DNA of 64,000 nt from Flavobacteriales bacterium (GCA_022361195.1 JAKSBJ010000178.1:24919-88918); one strand, 5' to 3'. Positions 10,201-19,148 are shown, counted from the stretch's first letter. A program made the numbers and translations. The notes: generated by a model not told the origin, from the letters alone.

Positions 10201-12275
10201 AAGTTATTTTAGATCCTGCTTACCGTAAACGATTATCCGAAAAATATCCGGTTCAAACCAATAAACAATTGCTTAGCAGCCGTAATGGAATTTTGAACTT
10301 CCCTGGTTATTGGTACAGAAACTTAATCCTCTTTACGTATCATCTTGAGGCTGATATTTATTTGATTCAGCTTTCAGCTCAAATGCAAGATTTTACAAAG
10401 GAGTTGAATCATTATACCACAGAGCAGTATTTAGATAAAATTGAGCAGAATCTCGGGCATTTAAACAATGAGATTGAAAAGTTAGAGCTTAAAATCGGCA
10501 AAAAGGATGTGGATGCTATTTGTGCAACACATGTACAGCTGTCAGAGGAGATTTTCTTTAATTCGGAATACATCATTTCTCATATTGTTGATTCAGCAGC
10601 TAAAATGCTAGAATTTATTCCAGATGAAATTGAATTGATGACTGCTAACTCCATCAATAACATTCGAGAAAGTCAGGGAAGCGAAATTAAAACTGAAAAG
10701 TTAGCGCTGAAGGATATTACAGATTATTTGTCCAATGTTCACTTCCTGGACCCGGTACATGAGAAAATTCAGGTTTTCTATGATCAACTTAAACGATCGT
10801 TAGGGAAATTGATGAATGCTGCATTGCTTATTCAGAATGGAATTGACAGTTATGCAACCAATAATAAGCTGGAATCTTTAACGGAATTATTGGAGCAGGC
10901 AAAATCTGAGATTCATTATGCTGAGTCTGATATCCAGACGGCAGTTGAAGGTTTCCGAACAGAGTTGAGAGATCGTAAGGAGCTTCTCCGAAAAGAGTTG
11001 GATATCAATCAAATTATTGAGCAAATTGAGTCCTTGACCCAATACGTTAAGAAACAAAAACGCCGTAATTTGGTAGCAGAATCTGTTCAGCGTGCCAATA
11101 AAACAGCTGGAAAAAACATTAGAAAAGCACTGAATTATTTTATTGCAAAACAGCAAGATATTTCAGCCATCGAGTATAAAAGTGGATTTGAGCATGTGAT
11201 TAGTGAACAAGGAACCATTGGCGACTTTGTTCAGCAAATCAGCCAAAAAGCGGATTTACCGTTTTACTATCAGCAATTGTTTCTCGGAGCCCATTATTCC
11301 GAAAGTCAAATAGAAGGAAATCGCAAGGCGGAAATAACAACCATTCAATCTGCCGTTAAGCGAATTGAAGCTGGAGCTTCTGGAGCGATTTTGATTTTAG
11401 GAACAGCATCTAGCGGAAAATCCTATTTGACAAACCATGTTGCGGGTCATATTCTTAAAAATAAAACCTTCCAAATTCAACCTCTACTGAATAAAACATG
11501 GAAGAAAGAAGATTTAACAAAGGCCTTCCAAAGAGCTTGTCGCAGTAATGATAGTTTGACAAAAATCATGAATAACTTACCTGAAAAATCAGTTTTTGTT
11601 TTTCATGACCTGGAACAGTGGTGGGTTAAATCTGAACAAGGAATTAGCCTTATGGCTGAGCTTGAAAAATTGATAAAACGATTTGGTTCTAAACATTACT
11701 TTGTGCTCAATGCAAACATTTATGCTTACAATCAAATCCGTCAGCATACTCACCTGCAGTCACAAATTATTCAAACAGTTGTTTTACCTCCATTGTCGGC
11801 CTCGCAAATTCGAGACATCATATGGTCACGTCATTTAACCGGTGGTTTACAAATCAATGTGAATGGCGTAAACGAAAAACATCTTTCTGCAAACAAAATC
11901 AATAAGTTCTTAAGCCGCTTTTATAATAGTTCAGGTGGAAATGTTGGTTTGGCCTTGCAGCAATGGATTGCAAGTATTCAACACATGGATGAAAATGAGT
12001 TATTCATGGACATTCCACTAAAAAGAGATTTTCCTGATTTGAAAAAGACTGAGTGGAAAAACATGATCTATCAAATTTTTATTCATCATAATTTAACAAA
12101 AGAAGAACTCTATAAAATTTACGGAAAAGGAAACGAAAATTGGATTAATCGAACTTTAGAGGCATTGGTTTCATCTACCATGCTGGCTATAAATGAACGT
12201 GAAGGTTATTACCTTAAAAAAGAGGTGAAGCCTTATGTAGAAAATTGGTTATATGAACTCGGATTTATCAAATAA
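7212..12275 (+). CDS. SLC12-type cation-chloride cotransporter fused to a coiled-coil/P-loop NTPase region
   Basis: 1687 residues. Residues 1 to about 430 are an APC-fold transporter with about 12 membrane segments; the opening GTFAGVFTPSILTILGVIMY and the GAGGVYYVLSRSLG block match SLC12 (NKCC/KCC-like) proteins. About 450-740 resembles the SLC12 cytosolic C-domain (IDLWWDGVSNNSELMLLL, then IRILLINDTN). About 755-1340 is charged and helical, probably coiled coil. A P-loop domain follows: Walker A GTASSGKS at 1397-1404, Walker B-like VFVFHDLE with Asp1466/Glu1468, and a GGNVGLAL sensor-like element. The last ~80 residues look like a winged helix. Ordinary bacterial SLC12 homologues end near residue 750, so the extra half is unusual. 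It overlaps the following MscS gene by 23 bases. Substrate ions are inferred from family only. Confidence 0.88.
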   Translation: MSQPKKFGTFAGVFTPSILTILGVIMYLRMGWVVGNAGLIGTILIILVAHIISVSTGLSISSIATDKKVGAGGVYYVLSRSLGLPIGGSLGLALFVATAFSIALYMVGFAEIFNEYIGYGYELDADGKLIQSEFYKDSLRITGSIGLLLLTVLAFISTSIALKSQYFILAAIGLSLVSIFFGDGSISHELADTTWNGETAGFAAVFAIFFPAVTGFTAGVAMSGDLRDPKKSIPFGTIAAIAAGLVVYMILAVFIYYKLDQETLLTNSKALFQMAAIGLLVYIGVWGATLSSALGGILGGPRILQAMSMDKITPAIFAKGVGQGNEPRNALILTVIIAEAGILIGDLNIIAEVVSMFYLAAYGFINLSFFLESWASSDFNPTFKVKKWIGLIGCIATFVIMSQLNLPAMVAAFVIISGIYFYLSRKQVALGTGDIWQSVWSTIVKKGLKRMEAGSDHKRNWKPNLLLFSADQEYRTKMIEFSKAVSGQNGIITNFDLHENQEATVLFPKSKETVKDEELEKYGIFGRKLEVQNVFKGIESIACTFGFSGIEPNTVLMAWPGKTKDPIWFAEMTQKLIDLDYNVLYLDYDHRWGFRKKEKIDLWWDGVSNNSELMLLLTKFITSTPDWTQASIRILLINDTNVDYKILENRIQYVVDQFRVQAEIKIINNEVDQKSTYELMKVHSSEADLIFVGIPEIEEGGTRRFVEKTNNLVGVIGTTLLVKASSQFDETDLKVEHIAFKDESKKIEHTELLPLNKVEDEAFNKTIVELDVQLDEITATLINQSVQSVENYHQTVFSKVTEKMDEFLLRLSQDKEEEEEFDLQLSLHKVLTEVQEIYADSLENQLPLIEEMFTAETAIYLKTKEELFGYLPNKARLQTVRNADGTLATKKRKVAYRSAIQKLWLSEGLTETHQQFLEFGYNNMILLHQSKNILHNRIWEFLAAVDDQVELKQAASECKQKLDEALREVKEDALNLASNFYRNLRNNERDNLNELGEVILDPAYRKRLSEKYPVQTNKQLLSSRNGILNFPGYWYRNLILFTYHLEADIYLIQLSAQMQDFTKELNHYTTEQYLDKIEQNLGHLNNEIEKLELKIGKKDVDAICATHVQLSEEIFFNSEYIISHIVDSAAKMLEFIPDEIELMTANSINNIRESQGSEIKTEKLALKDITDYLSNVHFLDPVHEKIQVFYDQLKRSLGKLMNAALLIQNGIDSYATNNKLESLTELLEQAKSEIHYAESDIQTAVEGFRTELRDRKELLRKELDINQIIEQIESLTQYVKKQKRRNLVAESVQRANKTAGKNIRKALNYFIAKQQDISAIEYKSGFEHVISEQGTIGDFVQQISQKADLPFYYQQLFLGAHYSESQIEGNRKAEITTIQSAVKRIEAGASGAILILGTASSGKSYLTNHVAGHILKNKTFQIQPLLNKTWKKEDLTKAFQRACRSNDSLTKIMNNLPEKSVFVFHDLEQWWVKSEQGISLMAELEKLIKRFGSKHYFVLNANIYAYNQIRQHTHLQSQIIQTVVLPPLSASQIRDIIWSRHLTGGLQINVNGVNEKHLSANKINKFLSRFYNSSGGNVGLALQQWIASIQHMDENELFMDIPLKRDFPDLKKTEWKNMIYQIFIHHNLTKEELYKIYGKGNENWINRTLEALVSSTMLAINEREGYYLKKEVKPYVENWLYELGFIK

Positions 12276-13014
12276 GATAGAAACAATGTCTTTGCTCCGA
12301 CAAATGTCAGAAGATGGCAGTGTGGGTTCATTCTCAGTGAATACCATTATTTTTCTTTTGCTCATTAGTGGAATTTTATTCGCCTCTTTTTATTTGATTA
12401 AGCGATACATCTTGCCTTATTTGGGCTCTCGAACTGCAGTTCGGAGAAGTAAAGTGTTTGTTCTTCGTCTAGAGGTTCTATTATGGAGCTTATTTGGCCT
12501 TTTTGCCGTTTATCGTTTTTTGAGTTCCAGTATTTGGATTAGCATTGTCTTTTTGATTTTATTAGGGCTAATTGGCTTTACCTTTTTCCGAAACTTTTTC
12601 ATCGGCCTTGTCTTCCGCCTCGAAAACAAATTTAGAATTGGTGATCCGGTGAGAATTGGTGATTATTCTGGAATAATTGAAAACATAGGAATTAGAAATA
12701 TCCAGTTAAAAACAGATGATGAAGAATTAGTCTTTATCAACTACCATACTGTCAGCCAGTCAAACCTGGTGAAACGACAGGCGAAAGGTCGTTTGTTGTC
12801 AAGTCGTATTATTCTGGATATTGGTGAAAAAGATGAAATAGCAATGGCTAAAAAAGTTCGTGATTGGTTATATCAATGCCCTTGGGCAGTAATTAACGAA
12901 CGAATTGCTATCAATAACAGTGAAAAAGGAAAACTTTTAGTTACCGTTTATGCGGTTGATCAAGCATCTATACAGCAAACTGAAGAATTTTTAAAGAAAA
13001 AACTCTCTAACTAA
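12253..13014 (+). CDS. Small-conductance mechanosensitive channel (MscS) family protein
   Basis: 253 residues with three or four membrane segments (about 29-51, 70-86, 92-118) and then the MscS beta domain: RIGDPVRIGDYSGIIENIGIR followed by LKTDDEELVFINYHTVSQS. This matches the family G-x-V-x-x-I-x-x-R-x-T pattern, with Asn-Tyr-His in place of the usual IPN. The channel opens under membrane tension to release solutes after hypo-osmotic shock. The first ATG (12253) lies inside the end of the cotransporter gene; an alternative ATG at 12286 has AAGATAGAAAC upstream. Either start implies co-transcription with the ion cotransporter, which fits a shared osmotic role. Confidence 0.87.
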   Translation: MNSDLSNKIETMSLLRQMSEDGSVGSFSVNTIIFLLLISGILFASFYLIKRYILPYLGSRTAVRRSKVFVLRLEVLLWSLFGLFAVYRFLSSSIWISIVFLILLGLIGFTFFRNFFIGLVFRLENKFRIGDPVRIGDYSGIIENIGIRNIQLKTDDEELVFINYHTVSQSNLVKRQAKGRLLSSRIILDIGEKDEIAMAKKVRDWLYQCPWAVINERIAINNSEKGKLLVTVYAVDQASIQQTEEFLKKKLSN

Positions 13015-13119
13015 AGTCAAGCTTTAATTTTCAGTAAGCTTTCAAATTCGTTCAAAATTTCGTAAGTTTTGAATATCTTATTCGACAGATAGGTCAACCT
13101 ACTAGTTCTTAGTTCCGAT

Positions 13120-14451
13120 ATGAGTAAAATAGTGATCATTGGAAACGGGGTCTCCGGTATAACAGCCGCCCGTCACATCCGAAAAAATAGCGACGACGAA
13201 ATCCTCGTTATTTCCAAAGAGACAAAATACTTTTATTCCCGAACCGCCCTTATGTATGTTTATATGGGACACATGCGTTTTCAGGATATTCAACCTTATG
13301 AACCTTGGTTTTGGGAAAAGAACCGAATTGATTTGTTGGAAGATCAAGTGGAGAAAATTGACACGGCTTCCAGGAGTTTAATCATGAAGTCAGGTTCTGA
13401 TGTTAAGTATGATAAACTCATTTTAGCCTTAGGCTCTAAACCCAATAAGTTTGGATGGCCAGGGCAAGATTTAAAAGGAGTTCAAGGATTGTATTCCAAG
13501 CAGGATTTGGATGAGTTGGAGGAGAATTCACCTTCGGCGAAAAGAATGGTCATTGTAGGAGGAGGACTCATTGGGGTGGAATTGGCCGAAATGGCATTGA
13601 GTAGAGGAATTGAAGTCACCTTTTTAGTGCGTGAAAGTAAGTTCTGGGGGAATGTTTTACCAGATGAAGAAGGAAAGCTGATTAGTAATCACATCAAAGA
13701 GCATCATGTTGATTTGAGATTCAATACTGAGCTTAAGGAAATCATTGATGATGGAACGGGAAGAGCAAAAGGGGTTATCACTTCCACAGGTGAGGAGATC
13801 GAATGCCAAATTGTTGGTTTAACTGCAGGAGTTTCTCCGAATGTGGATTTTGTAAAAGATTCGGAAATAGAGGTGCAAAGAGGAGTGATGGTGAATGAAT
13901 ATCTCGAGACGAACATTCCGGATATATATGCTATAGGAGATTGTGCTCAATTTAATGAGCCAGTTAATGGCAGACGTCCGATAGAACAAGTGTGGTATAC
14001 TGGCCGTATTATGGGCGAAACATTAGCTCAAACTATTTGTGGTAACCGAAAAGCGTACGATCCGGGACCATGGTTCAATTCTGCTAAATTCTTTGATATA
14101 GAGTATCAAACGTACGGAATTGTATCAGCCCAACGAGCTGATGATGAAGATCATTATTATTGGGAACATTCGGATGGTAAAATCTGCCTTCATATTGTTT
14201 GGGAAAAAGAAAGCTTGAAATTCAGAGGAATCAATGTTTTTGGCATCCGTATGAGGCACCACCTATTTGATCAATGGTTAAAAGAAGAAGCATCGATCAA
14301 AACAGTGATGGAAAACCTGAAAACAGCGAATTTTGATCCTGAATTTTTCAGTAGTTACGAAGCAAAAATAGTGGACGGATTTAATCTGAAAACCGGAATG
14401 AATGTCGAATTAAAGAAAAAAAATTGGTGGAGAAATCTGCTTAATGCCTAA
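13120..14451 (+). CDS. FAD/NAD(P)-dependent pyridine nucleotide-disulfide oxidoreductase family protein
   Basis: 443 residues with the two-dinucleotide-fold layout: FAD motif GNGVSG at 8-13, NAD(P)H motif GGGLIG at 147-152, and the second FAD motif DIYAIGDCAQF at about 268-278. It resembles the nitrite-reductase/NADH-oxidase/rubredoxin reductase group rather than the lipoamide dehydrogenases, because it has no CxxxxC redox pair near the FAD site. The C-terminal ~130 residues do not match a dimerisation domain I recognise. The stop is 2 bases before the start of a membrane polyferredoxin, so it may feed electrons from NAD(P)H into that protein (inference). Confidence 0.82.
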   Translation: MSKIVIIGNGVSGITAARHIRKNSDDEILVISKETKYFYSRTALMYVYMGHMRFQDIQPYEPWFWEKNRIDLLEDQVEKIDTASRSLIMKSGSDVKYDKLILALGSKPNKFGWPGQDLKGVQGLYSKQDLDELEENSPSAKRMVIVGGGLIGVELAEMALSRGIEVTFLVRESKFWGNVLPDEEGKLISNHIKEHHVDLRFNTELKEIIDDGTGRAKGVITSTGEEIECQIVGLTAGVSPNVDFVKDSEIEVQRGVMVNEYLETNIPDIYAIGDCAQFNEPVNGRRPIEQVWYTGRIMGETLAQTICGNRKAYDPGPWFNSAKFFDIEYQTYGIVSAQRADDEDHYYWEHSDGKICLHIVWEKESLKFRGINVFGIRMRHHLFDQWLKEEASIKTVMENLKTANFDPEFFSSYEAKIVDGFNLKTGMNVELKKKNWWRNLLNA

Positions 14452-14453
14452 TT

Positions 14454-16052
14454 ATGAAAATTATTAAGAATTTAGGATTGATCATCTTTTTGATCGCATT
14501 GGCTTTATTTACTGCATTACCTTTTTTTGGAAGTTATTCGGTTGAAAGTCGTGAAGCCGTTGAGCAAACTTTAAAGCCAGAAGAAATGGCCCTTTTTGGA
14601 GAGGAGTTTATTGCTGAGACACAAGGAAAAACATATAGTGATTCCTGGGGCATTGTCAGCCCGGCGCTAAAAGTTTATCATGAAAAAAATGACGCTTTAA
14701 TTGCCGCACAGGATTGGGGTAATGTAGTGTATTCAACAGATAAAGATTTGGGACTGAGGATCGCTCGTATGTCACAAAATGGTCCTGTATCGCAAAATAA
14801 AGGTTTGTTTCTTTTTCTAACATTTGGGTTAGGAATTATTGGGTCTTTAATGTGGATCATTCCAAATCTTATCTTGGATGGTCCTCCAGGAATTAAAAAC
14901 GACGGAGTTTATCATAGTTCAGCGACCAACAGAGGGTGGATTGGAATTGCAACGGCAGTTTGGCTAATTGGCTTTTATATCGTCTTATACTTCTATCCAT
15001 GGTTAATGGTAGAGAGTATCACAGTGGCTGATCCGGTTAAAGGATTGTTCATTGCCGGGCAACAAGCTTCACAATGGTTCTTGTATGGAATGTTGTATGT
15101 GGTTGCGATGGTGGTGATGGGAATCCGGATGTACATTAAATATCGTCACAACAAATATCAAATGGTACGAACAACCAGTGTGTTGTTTTTTCAGATCATT
15201 TTTGCCTTTTTGTTGGTCGAAATTCTACCAATCTTTGGTCTTCCGGGAAAAGATTTAAAAAATGCTATGCCCTTGGATTATACCTTTTTGTATAAGTATA
15301 ATGTCGAGCAATTGCTAGATGCCGGAATGTTTGGATTGTTTTTATTGATCTGGGGATTTGTATTAGCTTTAATTGTGGTTCCAACCTTAGTCTATTTTTA
15401 CGGTAAACGTTGGTATTGCTCTTGGGTTTGTGGATGCGGAGGATTGGCCGAAACTTTGGGAGATCCTTACCGTCAGTTGTCCAACAAAAAAATGTGGGCT
15501 TGGAAATTAGAGCGTTGGTTAGTTCATGGAGTTTTAGTATTTGCTGGTTTATTAACCATTTGGGTGGGCTGGCATACCTTCACAGCTTTAAGTGGCCCTG
15601 ATGGAGGTGATGGACAATCAACATTGCTTGGAATTTCAGCATATAATTTGAGAGACTGGTATGGTTTTCTTATTGGTTCTATCTTTGCAGGTGTAATTGG
15701 AACTGGTTTTTATCCTTATTTCGGAAACCGTTCATGGTGTAGATTCGGTTGCCCTTTGGCAGCTTATATGGGAATTGTTCAACGTTTCAAATCTCGTTTC
15801 AGAATTACCACCAATGGAGGTCAATGTATTTCGTGCGGAAATTGTTCTACTTATTGTGAGCAGGGAATTGATGTGCGAGCTTATGCTCAAAAAGGACAAA
15901 ACATTGTTCGTGCCTCTTGTGTAGGATGCGGTGTTTGTTCGGCCGTTTGTCCACGTGGAGTTTTAAAATTGGAAAACGGACCAGAAGAAGGTAGATTTGG
16001 AAACGAAGGACCAATTGTACTTGGAAACGACGGTTTTAAAATCGAAGTTTAA
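14454..16052 (+). CDS. Membrane-bound 4Fe-4S polyferredoxin, NapH/NosR/CcoG-like
   Basis: 532 residues. An N-terminal helix (about 5-25) is followed by a ~90-residue extracytoplasmic segment and then five or more membrane helices (about 120-415). Cysteine motifs follow the polyferredoxin pattern: CSWVCGC at 322-328, CRFGCP at 429-434, and two complete 4Fe-4S motifs, Cys458/461/464/468 and Cys489/492/495/499-Pro. This is the architecture of NapH/NosR-type quinol-to-periplasm electron conduits. No nap, nos or cco genes lie nearby; instead a flavoprotein precedes it and two glycosyltransferases follow, so its pathway is unknown. A TTG/ATG choice is not an issue: ATG 14454 sits 2 bases after the preceding stop. 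Confidence 0.85.
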   Translation: MKIIKNLGLIIFLIALALFTALPFFGSYSVESREAVEQTLKPEEMALFGEEFIAETQGKTYSDSWGIVSPALKVYHEKNDALIAAQDWGNVVYSTDKDLGLRIARMSQNGPVSQNKGLFLFLTFGLGIIGSLMWIIPNLILDGPPGIKNDGVYHSSATNRGWIGIATAVWLIGFYIVLYFYPWLMVESITVADPVKGLFIAGQQASQWFLYGMLYVVAMVVMGIRMYIKYRHNKYQMVRTTSVLFFQIIFAFLLVEILPIFGLPGKDLKNAMPLDYTFLYKYNVEQLLDAGMFGLFLLIWGFVLALIVVPTLVYFYGKRWYCSWVCGCGGLAETLGDPYRQLSNKKMWAWKLERWLVHGVLVFAGLLTIWVGWHTFTALSGPDGGDGQSTLLGISAYNLRDWYGFLIGSIFAGVIGTGFYPYFGNRSWCRFGCPLAAYMGIVQRFKSRFRITTNGGQCISCGNCSTYCEQGIDVRAYAQKGQNIVRASCVGCGVCSAVCPRGVLKLENGPEEGRFGNEGPIVLGNDGFKIEV

Positions 16053-16095
16053 TTCAATAATTAGTTGATTAAGGAGAAGGCGGAAGCACTTAAGA

Positions 16096-16791
16096 ATGAA
16101 TCAAAAGATAGTCGTAATTATTCCGGCTTATAACGAAGAAGGTTCTATTGGACATGTGGTTAAAGACATTCCAAGGAGTCTCATAGCCGATCAGGATATA
16201 TTAGTTTGTAACAACAATTCCAACGACCGTACAAAGGAGGTGGCTTCAGCTGCTGGAGCTACGGTTTTGGATGAATCTCGTACAGGTTATGGGTGGGCTT
16301 GTCTCAAAGGAATGGAGTATGCATCTCAAATGGAGGTAGCTCCGGATATTGTCGTCTTCCTTGATGGAGATTATTCTGATTATCCCGAAGAAATGGTAGA
16401 TGTTCTAGAGCCCATTTTAGAGGACGATATTGATTTTGTGATCGGGTCAAGAGCCCTGGGACAAAAAGAAAAGGGTTCAATGACCGTTCCTCAGCGTTTT
16501 GGAAATTGGCTTTCAACGAGACTTATGCGATTGTTTTATCGTGTTCGATATACTGACCTAGGACCGTTTAGGGCGATAAAATACGATAAGTTAATGGCTC
16601 TTGGGATGAGGGACAAAACCTATGGTTGGACCATCGAAATGCAAATTAAAGCCGCAAAGCACAAATTAACCTATGCCGAGGTTCCGGTGAACTATAAAAA
16701 GAGAATTGGAGTTTCAAAAGTGTCTGGAACGGTAAAGGGAACCATTTTAGCAGGTTATAAGATCATTTTATCCATCTTTAAATATCTCTAA
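16096..16791 (+). CDS. GT2 glycosyltransferase, polyprenyl-phosphate sugar transferase-like
   Basis: 231 residues, a single GT-A domain. The N-terminus KIVVIIPAYNEEGSIGHVV, the metal-binding DGDYSDYPEE (Asp-x-Asp at about 92-94), and GPFRAIKYDKL plus YGWTIEMQIKAA match the dolichyl/polyprenyl-phosphate mannose or glucose synthase group. It lacks C-terminal membrane helices. The stop overlaps the next gene's start by one base (TAATG), so the two transferases are translationally coupled. The product may be a lipid-linked sugar donor used by the neighbour (inference). Confidence 0.87.
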   Translation: MNQKIVVIIPAYNEEGSIGHVVKDIPRSLIADQDILVCNNNSNDRTKEVASAAGATVLDESRTGYGWACLKGMEYASQMEVAPDIVVFLDGDYSDYPEEMVDVLEPILEDDIDFVIGSRALGQKEKGSMTVPQRFGNWLSTRLMRLFYRVRYTDLGPFRAIKYDKLMALGMRDKTYGWTIEMQIKAAKHKLTYAEVPVNYKKRIGVSKVSGTVKGTILAGYKIILSIFKYL

Positions 16792-18263
16792 TGGCTTGGT
16801 TAGTGATCATATTGTATTGCTTTTCGCTTTTTGCTATTTTTCTTTTTGCCCTGGTACAATTTTCTTTGGGACTCAATTATATCCGATCTAGAATTAAGCG
16901 AAAAAAAGAGCCTCAAAAATGTGAGGAGCTGTCTGAATTACCTTTTGTGACAATTCAATTGCCATTATTCAACGAGAAGTATGTCGTAAAGCGTTTGCTC
17001 GATTCAGTGTCTAAACTCAATTATCCAAAAGATAAATATGAAGTCCAGATTTTAGATGATTCTACGGATGAAACAACTGAAATTCTGCGAGATGAATTGC
17101 CAAAGTATCAGGAGCAGGGATTTGATTATAAATTGGTGTTACGAGAAAATAGAATTGGTTTTAAGGCTGGAGCTTTGGACTATGGTTTACATAATGCCAA
17201 AGGAGAGTTTATTGCCATTTTTGATGCTGACTTTGTGATTAATCCAGAGTTCTTACATAAAACCCTCGGGTGTTTTAACGATCCTGAAATTGGTTTGGTT
17301 CAGACGCGGTGGGAACATCTAAATCGGAACCATTCCCTCTTAACTAAATTACAAGCGTTTGCTTTGGATGGGCATTTTTCGGTAGAGCAGGTAGGACGGA
17401 ATTTTGGAGCACATTTCATCAATTTTAATGGTACAGCCGGTATTTGGCGAAAGAAGACCATTATTGATGCTGGAGGATGGGAGCATGATACTTTAACGGA
17501 AGATTTAGACTTGAGCTATCGTGCTCAGTTAAAAGATTGGCGATTCATTTATTTGGAGGAGGTAGAAGCTCCTGCAGAACTTCCAATGGCCATTTCAGCA
17601 CTAAAAAGTCAGCAATTTCGATGGACGAAAGGCGGGGCAGAGAACTTTGTTAAACTATTTCCAAAACTTCTATTCTCCAAAGGCATTCCATTTAAGCATC
17701 GTTTACATGGATTGGCCCATCTATTTAACAGTTCAGTGTATCTTTTTGTCTTTTTAGCGGCTTTAATGAGTGTGCCACTTATTTCGGTTGTCAAGATGGA
17801 TGAAAGCTATGCAAATCTCATTCGGTTCACCTCTATTTTCTTTGTGTCTACTGGATTTTTGATGTTTTACTATTGGCTTTCATTCCGAGAAAACTATTCA
17901 AACGGATTGGTCAAGTTTTTTGCTTTTACTTTTCGTTTTCTTCAGTTTCTCTCCGTTTCATTGGGAATGTCTTTTTACAATACCAAGGCTGTTTTAATGG
18001 CTTATGCCGGTAAAAAAACACCTTTTGTCCGAACGCCTAAGTTTAATTTCCTGTCCGAAAAAAAAGATTGGAAATTAAACAGTTATCTGGCTAAAAATCT
18101 TCGTTTCTCTACTTTGGTTGAAGGCCTCTTATGTCTCTATTTTGTCTTTGGAATCGTTTATGGAATTGTAAACGGAATGTACGGTATGATTGCATTTCAT
18201 AGCTTATTGGCCTTAGGCTTTGGTACCGTTTTTATCTATACGGTTACCGAACGAAAATTGTGA
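16791..18263 (+). CDS. Membrane GT2 glycosyltransferase, cellulose/glucomannan synthase-like
   Basis: 490 residues. One N-terminal membrane helix (about 3-28) precedes a processive GT-A domain with the expected acidic residues: LDDSTDE, then FDADF, then TEDLDLSYR, then the QQFRW (QxxRW) motif near residue 285. Four or so membrane helices follow (about 315-480). This is the layout of bacterial CslA/BcsA-like synthases, so it likely polymerises a beta-linked polysaccharide across the inner membrane. There is no PilZ domain. It is coupled to the upstream GT2 gene by a 1-base overlap. Confidence 0.87.
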   Translation: MAWLVIILYCFSLFAIFLFALVQFSLGLNYIRSRIKRKKEPQKCEELSELPFVTIQLPLFNEKYVVKRLLDSVSKLNYPKDKYEVQILDDSTDETTEILRDELPKYQEQGFDYKLVLRENRIGFKAGALDYGLHNAKGEFIAIFDADFVINPEFLHKTLGCFNDPEIGLVQTRWEHLNRNHSLLTKLQAFALDGHFSVEQVGRNFGAHFINFNGTAGIWRKKTIIDAGGWEHDTLTEDLDLSYRAQLKDWRFIYLEEVEAPAELPMAISALKSQQFRWTKGGAENFVKLFPKLLFSKGIPFKHRLHGLAHLFNSSVYLFVFLAALMSVPLISVVKMDESYANLIRFTSIFFVSTGFLMFYYWLSFRENYSNGLVKFFAFTFRFLQFLSVSLGMSFYNTKAVLMAYAGKKTPFVRTPKFNFLSEKKDWKLNSYLAKNLRFSTLVEGLLCLYFVFGIVYGIVNGMYGMIAFHSLLALGFGTVFIYTVTERKL

Positions 18264-18306
18264 ATAACTAGTTTGGAATAATTCCCATTTCTAGCAACAA
18301 AAAAAG

Positions 18307-18314
18307 TATATTTG
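18307..18314 (+). promoter_or_regulatory. Candidate -7 element for parA
   Basis: TATATTTG fits TAnnTTTG exactly, 23 bases before the parA start codon. A -33 partner at a normal distance is not evident. Confidence 0.4.
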
Positions 18315-18336
18315 AAGATTCAAATTGTGCTTGAAT

Positions 18337-19137
18337 ATGGGGAAAATAATTTCAGTAACTAATCAAAAAGGGGGAGTAGGAAAAACAACTTCTGCAATCA
18401 ATCTTGGAGCAAGCTTCGGAGTGTTAGAGTATAAGACGTTGATTGTGGATGCTGATCCGCAGGCAAATGCGACATCAGGAGTGGGCTTTGATCCGCGTAA
18501 CGTTCAAAAGAGCATTTACGACTGTTTGATCAATGAAACTGATCCAGCTGAAATTATTATTCGCACCGAAAATCCAAATCTTGATATTATTCCTGCTCAC
18601 ATCGACTTGGTCGGGGCGGAGTTGGAAATGATCAATATGCCAAATCGTGAACATCGTTTGCAAATGGCATTACAGAACATTAAAGATGATTACGATTTCA
18701 TTATCATTGATTGTTCACCTTCTTTGGGATTAATCACCGTGAATGCTTTAACAGCTTCTGATTCGGTAATTATTCCGGTTCAGTGCGAATATTTTGCATT
18801 GGAAGGATTAGGAAAGTTATTGAATACCATTAAAATTGTTCAGGGACGTCTTAATCAAGAATTGGATATTGAAGGTATCTTGCTTACTATGTACGATACG
18901 CGTTTACGATTGGCCAATCAGGTTGTGGATGAAGTAAAGACTCATTTTCAGGAATTGGTGTTCAATACCATTATTCATCGAAATACCCGTTTGGGAGAAG
19001 CTCCAAGTTTTGGAGAAACTATCATCATGCACGATGCTACATGTAAAGGATCAATTAACTATCTAAACTTCGCACGTGAAATCCTTCAAAAGAATGATTT
19101 GACGAAAATGAAAAATAAGGATAAGCAATTGATATAA
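18337..19137 (+). CDS. parA: Chromosome partitioning ATPase ParA/Soj
   Basis: 266 residues. The deviant Walker A motif KGGVGKTT is at about residues 10-17, Walker A' (LIVDADPQAN) at about 38-47, and Walker B (FIIIDCSPSLG) at about 118-128, the complete ParA signature. It drives origin segregation with ParB. The frame can begin with a TTG at 18325, but ATG 18337 gives the standard MGKIISVTNQKGG start. parB follows after 11 bases. Confidence 0.96.
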   Translation: MGKIISVTNQKGGVGKTTSAINLGASFGVLEYKTLIVDADPQANATSGVGFDPRNVQKSIYDCLINETDPAEIIIRTENPNLDIIPAHIDLVGAELEMINMPNREHRLQMALQNIKDDYDFIIIDCSPSLGLITVNALTASDSVIIPVQCEYFALEGLGKLLNTIKIVQGRLNQELDIEGILLTMYDTRLRLANQVVDEVKTHFQELVFNTIIHRNTRLGEAPSFGETIIMHDATCKGSINYLNFAREILQKNDLTKMKNKDKQLI

Positions 19138-19148
19138 TTTGTTAGGAA

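Noticed and set aside
19063..19088. A CACGTGAAA core in the 3' part of parA, resembling half of a parS site
   Set aside because: Only about 10 of 16 positions agree with TGTTTCACGTGAAACA and the left half does not match, so it is likely coding sequence.
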